Shown here: piece after piece, positions 44,107 through 53,148 of the stretch
Numbering within the stretch: the stretch's first letter is position 1
Layout of the letters: every line of letters starts with the position of its first letter
Assembly (NCBI GenBank): GCA_020633235.1
Contig: JACKEA010000004.1
Span: 248,001-312,000, forward strand
Source: Polyangiaceae bacterium
GTDB lineage: Bacteria > Myxococcota_A > Polyangia > Polyangiales > Polyangiaceae
Reading direction: 5' to 3'
Length of the DNA stretch: 64,000 nucleotides
Notes under the pieces: model-generated
Seen by the model: the letters and a program-made list of their open reading frames with translations, nothing else
What the model was told of the DNA's origin: nothing
The model's database searches: none
Made by a program: the position numbers and the translations under genes

Positions 44107-44447
44107 TACACCGCTCTGACGGGTGACGCCCCGCGACACTTCCATCGGGAAGAAAGCACGCGCCCGGCCTCGCCGGGTTCTCCCTCGTGTCTCAGTTCAG
44201 AAACGTGATCTGATCGTGCCAAAGACTGTCCATGGGATTCCAGCGAACGGGTCCCTGCCCGTTCGCATTCCGTTCGCATTCTGACTCGAGGGCATTGCCG
44301 AGCCCGTTCGCGATGTGACTCGAGGGGCGATTGCGAGTCCGTTCGCGACGTGACTCGAGGGGTTGTGGCGAGTCCGTTCGCGATGTGACCCGAAGGGCTG
44401 TGGCGTGTCCGTTCGGGACGCACCTGATGGCGGTCGTTGGTGGTGGG
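44107..44447. other. Noncoding gap with 35-bp tandem repeats
   Basis: About 340 bases between two converging genes hold no credible gene. The first half contains a second inverted word pair around CCGTTCGCATT; the second half is the tandem repeat listed separately. Confidence 0.6.
44300..44420. repeat. 35-bp direct repeat, about 3.5 units
   Basis: Units begin at 44300, 44335, 44370 and 44405 (the last partial), each starting GAGTCCGTTCGCGATGTGAC or a close variant and continuing TCGAGGGG. Mutations between units show an old array. No cas gene or spacer pattern is present, so it is not CRISPR. Confidence 0.85.
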
Positions 44448-45455
44448 TCAGTTGCCGAGGTCGATGAGGCCGCGGAGGCCGACGAAGTAGGCCTGCGTGG
44501 CGCGGGCGTCGTAGCCGAAGAACTTCTGGACGTAGCCGAGCTCCACTGAGAGGTGCTCGGTGACGAGGAAGTACGGCAGCACCGCCAGAGCAAAGCGCGC
44601 GGCGCGGATGCGGTCGCGGTACTGGGTGGGCGTGGCGCCGGGCTGGGGCAGCACCTGCGGGCTGTAGGCGCGGTCGAAGCGCTCGTCAAAACGCTCGTGC
44701 AGATCTCCCTCCATGTAGGGGCCCAGCTTGATGCCGGCCTTCCAGGGTAGGAGCCACTGCCGGGCGTGGAAGTGCAGCAGGTTGGTGAGGGCGACGGCAC
44801 CGTTCTGCTCGGTGCCGAAAGGCCGCGTACCGAGGCCGAAGTAGAAGTTCGCTTCGTAGCCGAACCAGTTCGTGAGCTCCACGCCGCCCTGCCAGCCCGC
44901 GGCAAAGTAGTCCAGCCGAGGGTTCGCGAACTTCTCCTTGTTCATGCCGAACGGTACGGTGCCCTTCAGGTACAGGCCGAAGGCGTAGTCGGCATCGTGG
45001 ACCAGCGCGGCGGATACGGTGGCGCTCACCAGCGTGCCGTCGTCCTTGGGGTAGAACTCGCACACGCCGCCCCCGAGGTATTTGGCGCCGGCGGTGCACT
45101 CGGGGCCGATGGTTCCCAGCGCCGATGAGCCGGCGGGACCGATCTGCCACTTGTCCGGATCGTTCGTGTGCGCCGGCGTGCGGTAGTACGTGGCCTCCAG
45201 GCGCGTGGAGAAGAACTGCAACGGCCCGACGTCGCCCCAGGTGTAGCCCACGCCGAGCTTGTACTCGTACCAGTCCTTCGATTTGGTGAAGGACGCCTGG
45301 TTCTCGTTCGGCTCGATCTTCCCGCGTTCGGTGGTGACCTGCGCGTTGACGTCCAGCTCCCCGGGACGGCCTCCTACGGGCGTGGACACGAACGCGTGCG
45401 CCGCCGTGGTGCCGAGCAGTACCGAAAGACAAACCCCTACTTTGCTCGCTCCCAT
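44448..45455 (-). CDS. Outer-membrane beta-barrel-like protein
   Basis: A 335-residue protein with a signal peptide ending TAAHA. The mature part alternates hydrophobic and aromatic residues in strand-length segments (YEYKLGVGYTWG, FFSTRLEATYYR, YAFGLYLKGTVPFG, LSVELGYVQKFFGYDAR), as in barrels of the porin-like type. No C-terminal Phe; the last residues are LIDLGN. Function unknown. It points away from the Ser/Thr kinase gene. Confidence 0.75.
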   Translation of the reverse strand: MGASKVGVCLSVLLGTTAAHAFVSTPVGGRPGELDVNAQVTTERGKIEPNENQASFTKSKDWYEYKLGVGYTWGDVGPLQFFSTRLEATYYRTPAHTNDPDKWQIGPAGSSALGTIGPECTAGAKYLGGGVCEFYPKDDGTLVSATVSAALVHDADYAFGLYLKGTVPFGMNKEKFANPRLDYFAAGWQGGVELTNWFGYEANFYFGLGTRPFGTEQNGAVALTNLLHFHARQWLLPWKAGIKLGPYMEGDLHERFDERFDRAYSPQVLPQPGATPTQYRDRIRAARFALAVLPYFLVTEHLSVELGYVQKFFGYDARATQAYFVGLRGLIDLGN

Positions 45456-45492
45456 CCCGTCACCCTACGCGGGCGGCGGCGAGGCGGTTACC

Positions 45493-46860
45493 TCAATACG
45501 GGTTCTTGCTGCGCGGCAGCAGGGCCAGCTTGGTGGCGCGCTTGCCTCGCTTCGGCTTCTTGGCAGCGATGCCGAGGCCCCGCGCGGCGGCGCGCACCAG
45601 GTCCTTTTCCCGCGGCGTTGTGGCCTTGGCGCTCGCGGGGGCCGTTTTCACAGCGGGCTCGGCTTCGGCGACCTCCACGCGCTGGGCGACCCGCGCCAGG
45701 GCCGGCAGCCTTGCCTCCAGCGGGGAGGGAGGCGCGTTGGCGCTCAGGGCCACGCCCAACGCCAGACCCACGGCGGTGCCCCCCAGCGCACCGCTGGCCG
45801 CCACCACCCCCTTGGGCGGCACGCTGCGCGACAAGAACTGCCAGCAGCGAATGCCGAGCGGATAGGTGCGTGGCGGCATGCGCGCCGCCCGAGGGAGCGG
45901 CGTGACCCGATCCGGCAAGGGTAGCCGATCCGTCACTCGGCGCCGCCGCGGACTCTGCTCGAGCACGCGCACGACGTGGTCCAACTGCTTGGCGACGTCT
46001 TCGGCGCTCTGCGTGCGCGCTTCGCGATCCTTCACCAGGCAGCTCTCCACGACGTCCACGAGCTCGTCGGGAAGCTCTGGCATCAGCACACCCAGCGGGG
46101 TGTGCGGCACCGTCATGATGGCGAGCATCAGTGCGTTGTAGTTCTTGGCGTCGAAGGGCGGTTGGCCGCTCAGGGCTTCGTACAGCAGCACGCCCAGGGT
46201 CCACACGTCCGTGCGAGCGTCCACCGTGTCCGCACCGCGGGCTTGCTCCGGGCTCATGTAGCCGGGAGAGCCCAAGACGGCGCCGTTGCCGGTGCGCACG
46301 CGCACGTCGGCGGGGCTGTCCATCAGCTTGCTCACGCCGAAGTCGAGGATCTTCGGGATCTCGTCGCCGTTCGGCGTGCGAGCCAGGAACACGTTCGCCG
46401 GCGAAAGATCGCGGTGCACGATGCCGGCGCGGTGCGCCAGATCCAATGCCCGGGCCACGTGCACCAACATCACGCTCACGGCGAGGGGCGCGAGCCGCCG
46501 CTCTCGGTTCAGGCGGTCTTCAAGGCTCTCCCCGTGGAGCAGCTCCATCACGATGAAGGGCTTGCCGGTCTCCGTCTGTCCGACGTCGAACACGTCCACG
46601 ATGCTGGGATGACGGAGCCGCCCCGTGGTGCGCGCCTCCTGCAGGAAGCGCCCCAGGATTTCCGGGCTCTTGGCGAGCTGCGGCAGGATCAGCTTGATGG
46701 CGAAATCCCGCTGCGTGAGGACATTTTGAGCGGCCCACACCTCCGCCATGCCGCCTTCGGCCAGGCGCCGGATCAGGCGGTATTTGCGGGCAATGACGAC
46801 TCCTGGGTGCACGGGCGAAATTTCATCGGATGCGAGCGCTCGCGGCCAACTTCCGCGCAT
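45493..46860 (-). CDS. Hanks-type Ser/Thr protein kinase, membrane-linked
   Basis: About 455 residues from ATG 46860. The kinase domain (about 25-300) has EGGMAEVW, the lysine in FAIKLILP, HRDLSPANVF (Ser replaces the usual Lys after Leu, a form seen in other myxobacterial kinases), LDFGVSK, GSPGYMSPEQ and DVWTLGVLLYE. One hydrophobic helix follows (about 370-390), then an Ala/Lys-rich tail. The frame is open upstream to 47181, but that part is low complexity and overlaps the divergent CxxCH gene. Confidence 0.9.
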   Translation of the reverse strand: MRGSWPRALASDEISPVHPGVVIARKYRLIRRLAEGGMAEVWAAQNVLTQRDFAIKLILPQLAKSPEILGRFLQEARTTGRLRHPSIVDVFDVGQTETGKPFIVMELLHGESLEDRLNRERRLAPLAVSVMLVHVARALDLAHRAGIVHRDLSPANVFLARTPNGDEIPKILDFGVSKLMDSPADVRVRTGNGAVLGSPGYMSPEQARGADTVDARTDVWTLGVLLYEALSGQPPFDAKNYNALMLAIMTVPHTPLGVLMPELPDELVDVVESCLVKDREARTQSAEDVAKQLDHVVRVLEQSPRRRRVTDRLPLPDRVTPLPRAARMPPRTYPLGIRCWQFLSRSVPPKGVVAASGALGGTAVGLALGVALSANAPPSPLEARLPALARVAQRVEVAEAEPAVKTAPASAKATTPREKDLVRAAARGLGIAAKKPKRGKRATKLALLPRSKNPY

Positions 46861-46903
46861 CGACAAATGCGCCGAGGGGGGAGGTGCACTAAGCTGCCGA
46901 GCA

Positions 46904-47437
46904 ATGCGGCACTTCGCCTTGTGGTTCGGCGCACTGGCGTCGTGTGTCTCGTTCGCCTGCTCCGACCACGATCCGGAGATCGGCCACGTGGGTGGAGGGA
47001 GCGGCGGCGTGGGCGCCACCGGCGGTGCTTCCGGCGCCGGCGGCAGCAGCGCCACGGGTGGCAGCGCCGGTGCCAGTGGAGCGTCCGGAGCCGGAGGTGC
47101 CGCCGGAGCGAGTTGCGCGCCGGATCCCGGCATCCAAGATCCCGTGCTGCCGTGCGATGTCGACGCCGTGCTGGAAGCCAAGTGTCGGCGCTGTCACACG
47201 GAGCCACAGGCCAACGGCGCTCCGTTCCCGTTGCTCACGTGGGAAGACACGCAAGGCACCTACGTGGGCAAGCCCATTTACGTACGCATGCAGAACGCGA
47301 TCGAGACGGGCTTCATGCCCTTCACCGCGCTCACCTTGGATCCGCCGGTCGAAGATCTCACCCAGCAAGAGAAAGACACGCTGCTCGCGTGGCTCGCGGA
47401 TTGCGCCAAGCCCGTGGACGGCGTGGTCTGTCCTTGA
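46904..47437 (+). CDS. Lipoprotein with CxxCH motif (cytochrome-c-like)
   Basis: A 177-residue protein with a signal peptide and lipobox-like VSFAC, a Gly/Ala/Ser spacer (about 30-70), then a domain with KCRRCHTE, a CxxCH heme-c motif, and FPLLTWEDTQGTYVGKPIYV, which resembles the planctomycete/myxobacterial cytochrome-c-like module. A distal Met for the sixth ligand could be in GFMPF. Heme attachment is a family inference; nothing else here shows it is an electron carrier. It is divergent from the kinase gene. Confidence 0.75.
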   Translation: MRHFALWFGALASCVSFACSDHDPEIGHVGGGSGGVGATGGASGAGGSSATGGSAGASGASGAGGAAGASCAPDPGIQDPVLPCDVDAVLEAKCRRCHTEPQANGAPFPLLTWEDTQGTYVGKPIYVRMQNAIETGFMPFTALTLDPPVEDLTQQEKDTLLAWLADCAKPVDGVVCP

Positions 47438-47480
47438 GGCCGCGCGTCCCCTTTGGCAAGGGGTTTGCAGGGCGTCATCG

Positions 47481-47711
47481 ATGCTTACGTTGGGGGACGT
47501 GAAACAGCAGTCTGAGATCCCGGTTCAGGTCGACATGGCCCAGCTCGAGGCGTCCCTCGAGAAGCGTCTGCAGGCGCGCGCCGCGCGTGCCGACAGCGCC
47601 GTGGAGCTCGATCCCGGCACCTTGAATCGCTGGTTGTCGGAAGAGCTTTCGGCGCTGATGCACGAGCTCGCAGAGCTGCACGCGCTGGCCAACGGCAGTG
47701 TCTTGAACTGA
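47481..47711 (+). CDS. Small hypothetical protein, coiled-coil-like
   Basis: A 76-residue protein, all helical and charged (MAQLEASLEKRLQARAARAD, then LNRWLSEELSALMHELAELH). No signal, no family match. ATG 47481 follows a purine-rich stretch; GTG 47499 is an alternative. It is downstream of the CxxCH lipoprotein gene by 43 bp. Moderate confidence because it is short, though codon use fits the neighbours. Confidence 0.6.
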   Translation: MLTLGDVKQQSEIPVQVDMAQLEASLEKRLQARAARADSAVELDPGTLNRWLSEELSALMHELAELHALANGSVLN

Positions 47712-47734
47712 CGCCCCGTCATTTTTCATTTGGG

Positions 47735-47786
47735 TGTCGGGACGGCGCGGAACCTCGCGCCGCGGTGTTTCCGCGGCGTCCCGACA
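47735..47786. repeat. Palindromic dispersed repeat, complete copy G
   Basis: TGTCGGGACGGCGCGGAACC (47735-47754) and GTTTCCGCGGCGTCCCGACA (47767-47786) pair over about 20 bp with few mismatches. It is the best-preserved palindrome of the family. It sits between the small ORF and recA. Confidence 0.8.
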
Positions 47787-47887
47787 TTCAGCGGAAAGTA
47801 CTGAACGAGGTCCGGCGGTGGCACTGTCGCGCGCGGAATCCACGCGAAATTCCGTCATGATCTCGGCGGGTTCCGAGGTGTGACGTT

Positions 47888-47902
47888 GTTCGACCGCCGT
47901 TC
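47888..47902 (+). promoter_or_regulatory. Candidate LexA box, GTTC-N7-GTTC
   Basis: GTTC, seven bases, GTTC: an exact match to the alphaproteobacterial SOS box form, placed just upstream of the recA promoter candidate. The right half continues to GTTCAG, also part of the known M. xanthus LexA motif. Sequence match only. Confidence 0.4.
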
Positions 47903-47904
47903 AG

Positions 47905-47933
47905 TTGACATCTGAACAGCCGGACAGTACTTC
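47905..47933 (+). promoter_or_regulatory. Candidate recA promoter with CTG(A/T)-N8-ACAG box
   Basis: TTGACA (47905-47910) and TACTTC (47928-47933) with a 17-bp spacer. The spacer contains CTGAACAGCCGGACAG (47912-47927), one mismatch from the CTGT-N8-ACAG SOS box of gammaproteobacteria. A LexA bound here would cover the promoter. The distance to the recA start is about 150 bp. Confidence 0.5.
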
Positions 47934-48082
47934 TAGGCCATCTCCGCAACGTGACGAACGACGCGGGGGCGCCGGGGCAAGCCAGCACTCGGTGGAGCGA
48001 GCACAATTCAACGCTCTCGGCGCTGGAGCCACGGCTCTCGTGCGACGCGGGAGTCTTTTCGAAAGCCAATCGGAGACGCCAG

Positions 48083-49225
<1,143 letters not shown>

Positions 49226-49248
49226 CCGCTCCCGGCCTGGGGACAAGC

Positions 49249-49257
49249 TGTGGATAA
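49249..49257 (-). promoter_or_regulatory. Perfect DnaA box
   Basis: TGTGGATAA, the complement of TTATCCACA, lies 24 bp after the recA stop. A single box, with no cluster or AT-rich element next to it, so it is not an origin; it could be a DnaA titration or regulation site. Confidence 0.5.
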
Positions 49258-49316
49258 CCTGTGGCTCACCTCGGTACGGACCGGGGTGAAGCTGGGGAGA
49301 GTTGCGTCCAGATCGG

Positions 49317-49352
49317 CCTCGAATTCCGACCTCGGCGGCCCGGAATTCGAGG
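49317..49352. other. Perfect 12-bp inverted repeat after recA
   Basis: CCTCGAATTCCG (49317-49328) and CGGAATTCGAGG (49341-49352) with a 12-nt loop. No T tract follows, so it may be a hairpin stabilising the recA mRNA end, or a protein site. The surrounding 250 bp have no gene. Confidence 0.6.
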
Positions 49353-49475
49353 CGCCACGGGCACTTAGGAGTGCTCCTGCAAGGGGTTGAGGGTGCGCTC
49401 TCAAGTGACTGTAATTGTTTGCTAAATTGGCGTTCCTTGACGCCTTCGGAGCCGGGCCATAACCCGAAATAAGTA

Positions 49476-50324
49476 GTGAACCGCAAAGTCTCGTTCCCCT
49501 GGATCCTCGCCAAGGGCCGTCGTGGCCGGCGACAGCGCTTGGGTGCACCCAGGATGGCAGCGGCTGCGGTTCGAGTTCCCGATCCGAGAGTGGCGCAGCT
49601 GCCACTCCGATTCGCGGCGTCGGGCCCCCAGATCTTCATCCACGAGGGCGCGCGGCAAGCGCTGGAGCGACGCCTGCAGATGGCCCACGGGGGCATCGTG
49701 CAGCTGGCCGTCACGGACAACCGGCGCCGCATGGTGACCCACACCCGTAGCGGGCACCTGCTCAAAGTGCGGCTGCACATGATGTTCCTGGACGCGCCCG
49801 AGAAGGTGGTCGAGGCGCTGGTGCGCTATGTCGTGCGCGGGGATCGTGACGCCTCCGACGTGGTCGGCGAGTTCATCGAGGCCAACAGCCACCGCATCCG
49901 AGGAGAGCGGTCGGGCGCTCCCATCCGCCCCCGCGGCCAGGTGCACGACCTGGAGGCCATCCTCTCGGACGTGAACGACCGCTACTTCAATTCCGCCATC
50001 AGCGACGTGCTCATCACCTGGGGGCGGCGCACCGAGCCGCGAGCCGGTAAGGCGCGGCAGACGATCAAGCTCGGAAGCTACAGCGCCACGGAGCGGCTGA
50101 TTCGCATTCACCCGTGTTTGGACCGCGAGTGGGTGCCGCGGTACTTCGTCGCGTACATCGTCTATCACGAGCTCTTGCACCACTTGGTGCCCGCGGTGCG
50201 CGTCGGCGGGCGGGCGGTGCTGCACTCGCCGGAGTTCTTGCGGCGGGAGCAGGAGTACAAGCACTACGCGCGGGCGCTCGAGTGGGAGCGCAAGCACATT
50301 CATCGGCTGCTCCGGACGCGGTAG
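49476..50324 (+). CDS. SprT-like zinc metallopeptidase-domain protein
   Basis: The 282-residue protein starts at GTG 49476. Its C-terminal half contains IVYHELLHHLVP, an HExxH zinc site, and HSPEFLRREQEYKHY as a likely third-ligand region, matching the SprT-like fold (also found in the DNA-protein crosslink protease SPRTN). The N-terminal half has conserved-looking VHDLEAILSDVNDRYFNSAI and LIRIHPCLD stretches of the same family. Proximity to recA invites a DNA-repair reading, but sequence alone does not show it. Confidence 0.78.
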   Translation: MNRKVSFPWILAKGRRGRRQRLGAPRMAAAAVRVPDPRVAQLPLRFAASGPQIFIHEGARQALERRLQMAHGGIVQLAVTDNRRRMVTHTRSGHLLKVRLHMMFLDAPEKVVEALVRYVVRGDRDASDVVGEFIEANSHRIRGERSGAPIRPRGQVHDLEAILSDVNDRYFNSAISDVLITWGRRTEPRAGKARQTIKLGSYSATERLIRIHPCLDREWVPRYFVAYIVYHELLHHLVPAVRVGGRAVLHSPEFLRREQEYKHYARALEWERKHIHRLLRTR

Positions 50325-50466
50325 GGGTAAGCGCGCGGGAGCCGCGGGCGGATGGCGGATCCAGCGGATTTGGCAGCGGGTTCGACGTTGAAGGGACGCC
50401 TGCCTCGCGGCCTTCGCACGCTGTTCAAAGCGCCACGGCGGTGGGCTACCCTACCTGGGCGAGGCC

Positions 50467-51168
50467 ATGCACCCCGACGACGTCGTATTGTTTGCGATCA
50501 TCGGTGTCGTCGTGCTGTTCGCCGTGCTGCTGGTGGCCGCCGGGCTCGTCGTCGGGTACCGCCGGTCACGAGATCACGGTCATGCGATGGCCAGCTTCGC
50601 TGCACGCCGAGGCTTCCAGTCGCGACCCGATCCGGAGAACGCGCGAGCCGGTGGGTCGGCGACGGTTCTGCTGGGAATGGTGGACGGCGTGCGCGTGGAG
50701 CTCCGCAACGTGCTGCGAGGCTCATCGGGTTCGCTCACTTCGGTCACTCGCGTTCAGGCTTGGGCCGTACCCGCACCCCCGGATGCGTTCGTCGCCTACA
50801 CTCCGTCGTTCCGCTATGCATCGGGCGGACAGAACGACTCGACGACGATCTTGGACGACCCTACGGAAGCCGCTCTCGTCGGGATCGCTCGCGACGACGT
50901 GATTGGCGACCCCGCCCTCGACGCCGTGCTGGCCATCCACGCGGATCCCCAGGGCATGGCAGCGGCCATCCTCCGGTCGCCGCCGATGAAGCAGGCCGTG
51001 CTCGACGCCGTGGCTCGTATCCGTCACCTGCGCATCGTCGGTGGCAACGTTGTGAGCGACTTCCCACGCGAAGCGACCCGCGACGTCGAGATGGAAGAGC
51101 GGGTGCGCGAGGTGGTGCGCGTGGCTCGAGCGCTGGGGGCGGCTGTGGCAACACTGGGTGTGGGTTGA
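50467..51168 (+). CDS. Hypothetical membrane-anchored protein
   Basis: A 233-residue protein with one N-terminal transmembrane helix (VLFAIIGVVVLFAVLLVAAG) followed by a basic stretch and a predicted soluble alpha/beta domain (MASFAARRGFQSRPDPEN, later AVLAIHADPQGMAAAILRSP). No recognised family. Its 3' third is overlapped on the other strand by the run-on nucleotidyltransferase frame. Confidence 0.7.
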   Translation: MHPDDVVLFAIIGVVVLFAVLLVAAGLVVGYRRSRDHGHAMASFAARRGFQSRPDPENARAGGSATVLLGMVDGVRVELRNVLRGSSGSLTSVTRVQAWAVPAPPDAFVAYTPSFRYASGGQNDSTTILDDPTEAALVGIARDDVIGDPALDAVLAIHADPQGMAAAILRSPPMKQAVLDAVARIRHLRIVGGNVVSDFPREATRDVEMEERVREVVRVARALGAAVATLGVG

Positions 51169-51697
51169 CGGTCCCGCGGATGGACCCAGCCGGGCGGCCG
51201 CATAGCACCACGTGGCTGCGCCGGTCGCTGCTCGCTGGCCCGCCGGGCGCAGTGGGCAGGACGGCCAGATCCTTCTCCCGGCCCGCCGATGCCTTGACTT
51301 CGATCAGGCGAGCGAGCGAGAGCACCTGCACGCGTAGTCCTTGGACCTCGAGTACGACCACGTCGCCAAGGAGATCCGCATACTCCGCTTCGCCGAGACT
51401 GCCGAGCACGTCGACGATTCCGAGCTTGGTCATCAAGAGCTTGTGACCCTTCGATTCCAAGTGGGACTTGTTCAGCGCAATGCGCCGCTCGTCGCCGCGA
51501 AACACAGCCTGGAGCTCGGTGAGTGCCGCCAGCAACCGCTCGACGTTGGTGGCACTCCGCTCGTGTAGGACGTCGAGATCGAATGTCACTGCCGGTGCGC
51601 CCTGCAGAACGCCGGCAGTCATCCCGACGACGATGAACGCCACCTGATGTCGCACGAGGATTTCGAGCACCTCGAACGACTTAACCCCAGTGCTCAC
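50861..51697 (-). CDS. Nucleotidyltransferase-like protein with run-on 3' end
   Basis: About the first 165 residues (SFEVLEILVRHQVAFIVVGM, TFDLDVLHERSATNVERLL, and SLARLIEVKASAGREKDLAV) match the nucleotidyltransferase fold common in myxobacteria; the TxDxD-type metal Asp pair appears as FDLDV. Relatives normally end soon after REKDLAVL. Here the frame runs on as Arg/Pro-rich nonsense for another 110 codons over the converging gene, so a frameshift near 51240 is likely and the true stop would be near 51170. It starts at GTG 51697. Confidence 0.6.
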   Translation of the reverse strand: MSTGVKSFEVLEILVRHQVAFIVVGMTAGVLQGAPAVTFDLDVLHERSATNVERLLAALTELQAVFRGDERRIALNKSHLESKGHKLLMTKLGIVDVLGSLGEAEYADLLGDVVVLEVQGLRVQVLSLARLIEVKASAGREKDLAVLPTAPGGPASSDRRSHVVLCGRPAGSIRGTVNPHPVLPQPPPALEPRAPPRAPALPSRRRGSLRVGSRSQRCHRRCAGDGYEPRRRARPASSAATGGWPLPCPGDPRGWPARRRGRGRQSRRRERSRRERLP

Positions 51698-51753
51698 CTG
51701 AGTCGGTCCTCTCGCACAAGCGGCGACCCAGCGACGATTCTTCCCACTGGGTA

Positions 51754-51772
51754 GCTTGTCGGCTCGGCGCGG
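51754..51772 (+). repeat. Dispersed repeat, left arm (copy H)
   Basis: TTGTCGGCTCGGCGCGGAA lies between the nucleotidyltransferase start and the 3' end of the HNH gene. The next right arm is copy I at 54601, so the pair brackets the eroded accessory patch. Confidence 0.6.
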
Positions 51773-51796
51773 AATCAGCCCGCGCGCGCAGCCCGC

Positions 51797-53112
51797 CTAT
51801 CGCGGAACGAGCAGCCCCAGGGCACGACGGAGCAGCTCTTCCAGCGAGAGGCTGCGGGCTTCGGCAGCGAGCTTCTCCGTCGCCTTCGTGGCTTCGGCCT
51901 TCTTGAAGCCTTGGCTCGTCAGCGCCAAGAGGAGCTTGTCTTGCTTCTCCCGCGCCTCCGCATCCGCAGCGTCCTCGGTGTCTGAACGCCTTCGCTGACG
52001 AAGGCGAATCTTCTCTTCGACGTACTCGCGGCCGAAGGTCTTCTTGGCCGCATTCAAATTGTGGCTCCTGCAGTACACCCGACCATTGGAGGCGCCATCG
52101 CCACCACCGATGCCGGTGGCTTCGATGTGGTCGTACTGCAGAAACGCCCTTGCCGTGCAGCGCACGCCGGACTCCGACACGAAGCAGCACTGGGCACCGT
52201 CGCGCTCGTACACCTCGCGCCGGGAGGCACGCCCGGCGTCGCCTCGCTTCGTCCCGCGGGAGCGGCGCGGCTTGTCCGTCTTGCCCCAGCGCTTCTTCTC
52301 CAGCTCGCGAATCAGCGCGTCGAGCGCCCGTTCGATCACGACCTCCAGCTCCCGGCTCACGTGGCTCATCAGATTCTGGGCGTGCTCGAGCTTCGCTTTC
52401 AGGCTCTCGCCAGCGCTGAAATGCACCTCGAAGCGCCCTTCCGAGAGCGGCTCCACGCCGGGCGCCGGACCCTTTCCGCCAGTGCGCAGCGGCTTCACCT
52501 GGTCCGGGACGTCCGGCTTCGGGAACCAGCGCGCGAGCACCACGCGAATCCCCGTGCTGGTCTTGCCGGCGGCTTCTTCCAGGAGCGCCGTGTGATTCTC
52601 CTGCGTGAGCCGCGGAGCCAACAGAGAAAGCCCGGAAAGGTGCAGATCTCCGCTCGCGAGCATCGAGAGGAGCACGGGAAACGAGCGCGCTGCCCGCGCT
52701 CCGGCGATGCTCCGATACGCCGTGCCCTCACTCATCCCGAGGCCGCGCACGCAGAAGTCGTACATGGAGGAGTAGGGTTGAACTACGTGTCCAGACCGAC
52801 AGCGCCCCGCGCCTGTGCTCATTCGATGCCAGTCGGCGCCGGCCCCGCCGGCATTCTCGGTGGGGCTGCGCCCCACACCCCGCACGGGGGCCCAACCCCG
52901 TGCCGCGACCATTCCAGCCGGTTGCCTGCTCCAACACCGCGCCGCTCGATTTCAGCGAGATGCGCGACCAAGTGCGCGGTCGCCTTGCGACGACCGGCGT
53001 TGGCAACGACCGCGCTCGACCAGAGGTCGCGATTGGAGAGGTCTTGAAGTGCGGAGAGCGAAGTGCGCTCGGTGGCAGACAGTTCTACGGAAATGACTTT
53101 GGACGATGACAT
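51797..53112 (-). pseudogene. HNH endonuclease gene split by an insertion
   Basis: The 5' part (ATG 53112; MSSSKVISVELSATERTSLS, then TAHLVAHLAEIERR) and the 3' part (from about 52794; VQPYSSMYDFCVRG, LSEG-like helices, and the C-terminal RREVYERDGAQCCF and YDHIEA HNH site) belong to one known myxobacterial HNH/DUF222-like architecture but lie in different frames. Between them is about 145 bp with two GC-rich hairpins. The 3' part is open from 52912 and could still be expressed on its own; the full-length protein cannot be. Confidence 0.75.
52795..52937. mobile_element. Short GC-rich palindromic insert within the HNH gene
   Basis: Contains two back-to-back hairpins: GTGGGGC..GCCCCAC (52860-52876) and GCACGGGG..CCCCGTGC (52882-52903). 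Boundaries are estimated from where the HNH protein homology stops and resumes. It carries no ORF of its own. Probably a non-autonomous repeat that inserted into the gene. Confidence 0.5.
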
Positions 53113-53120
53113 GACAAACC

Positions 53121-53148
53121 CCCGTGGTTTCCCCCGGCATACCACGGG
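53121..53148. other. Hairpin upstream of the HNH start
   Basis: CCCGTGGT (53121-53128) and ACCACGGG (53141-53148) form a perfect 8-bp stem 9 bp before the HNH ATG on the minus strand. It could affect ribosome access or be an operator. Confidence 0.45.

Noticed and set aside
44300..44420. Possible CRISPR array
   Set aside because: Units are directly adjacent and diverged, with no unique spacers, and no cas genes lie nearby.
49249..49257. Possible replication origin at the DnaA box
   Set aside because: Only one box, no AT-rich unwinding region, and no dnaA, dnaN or gidA in the neighbourhood.
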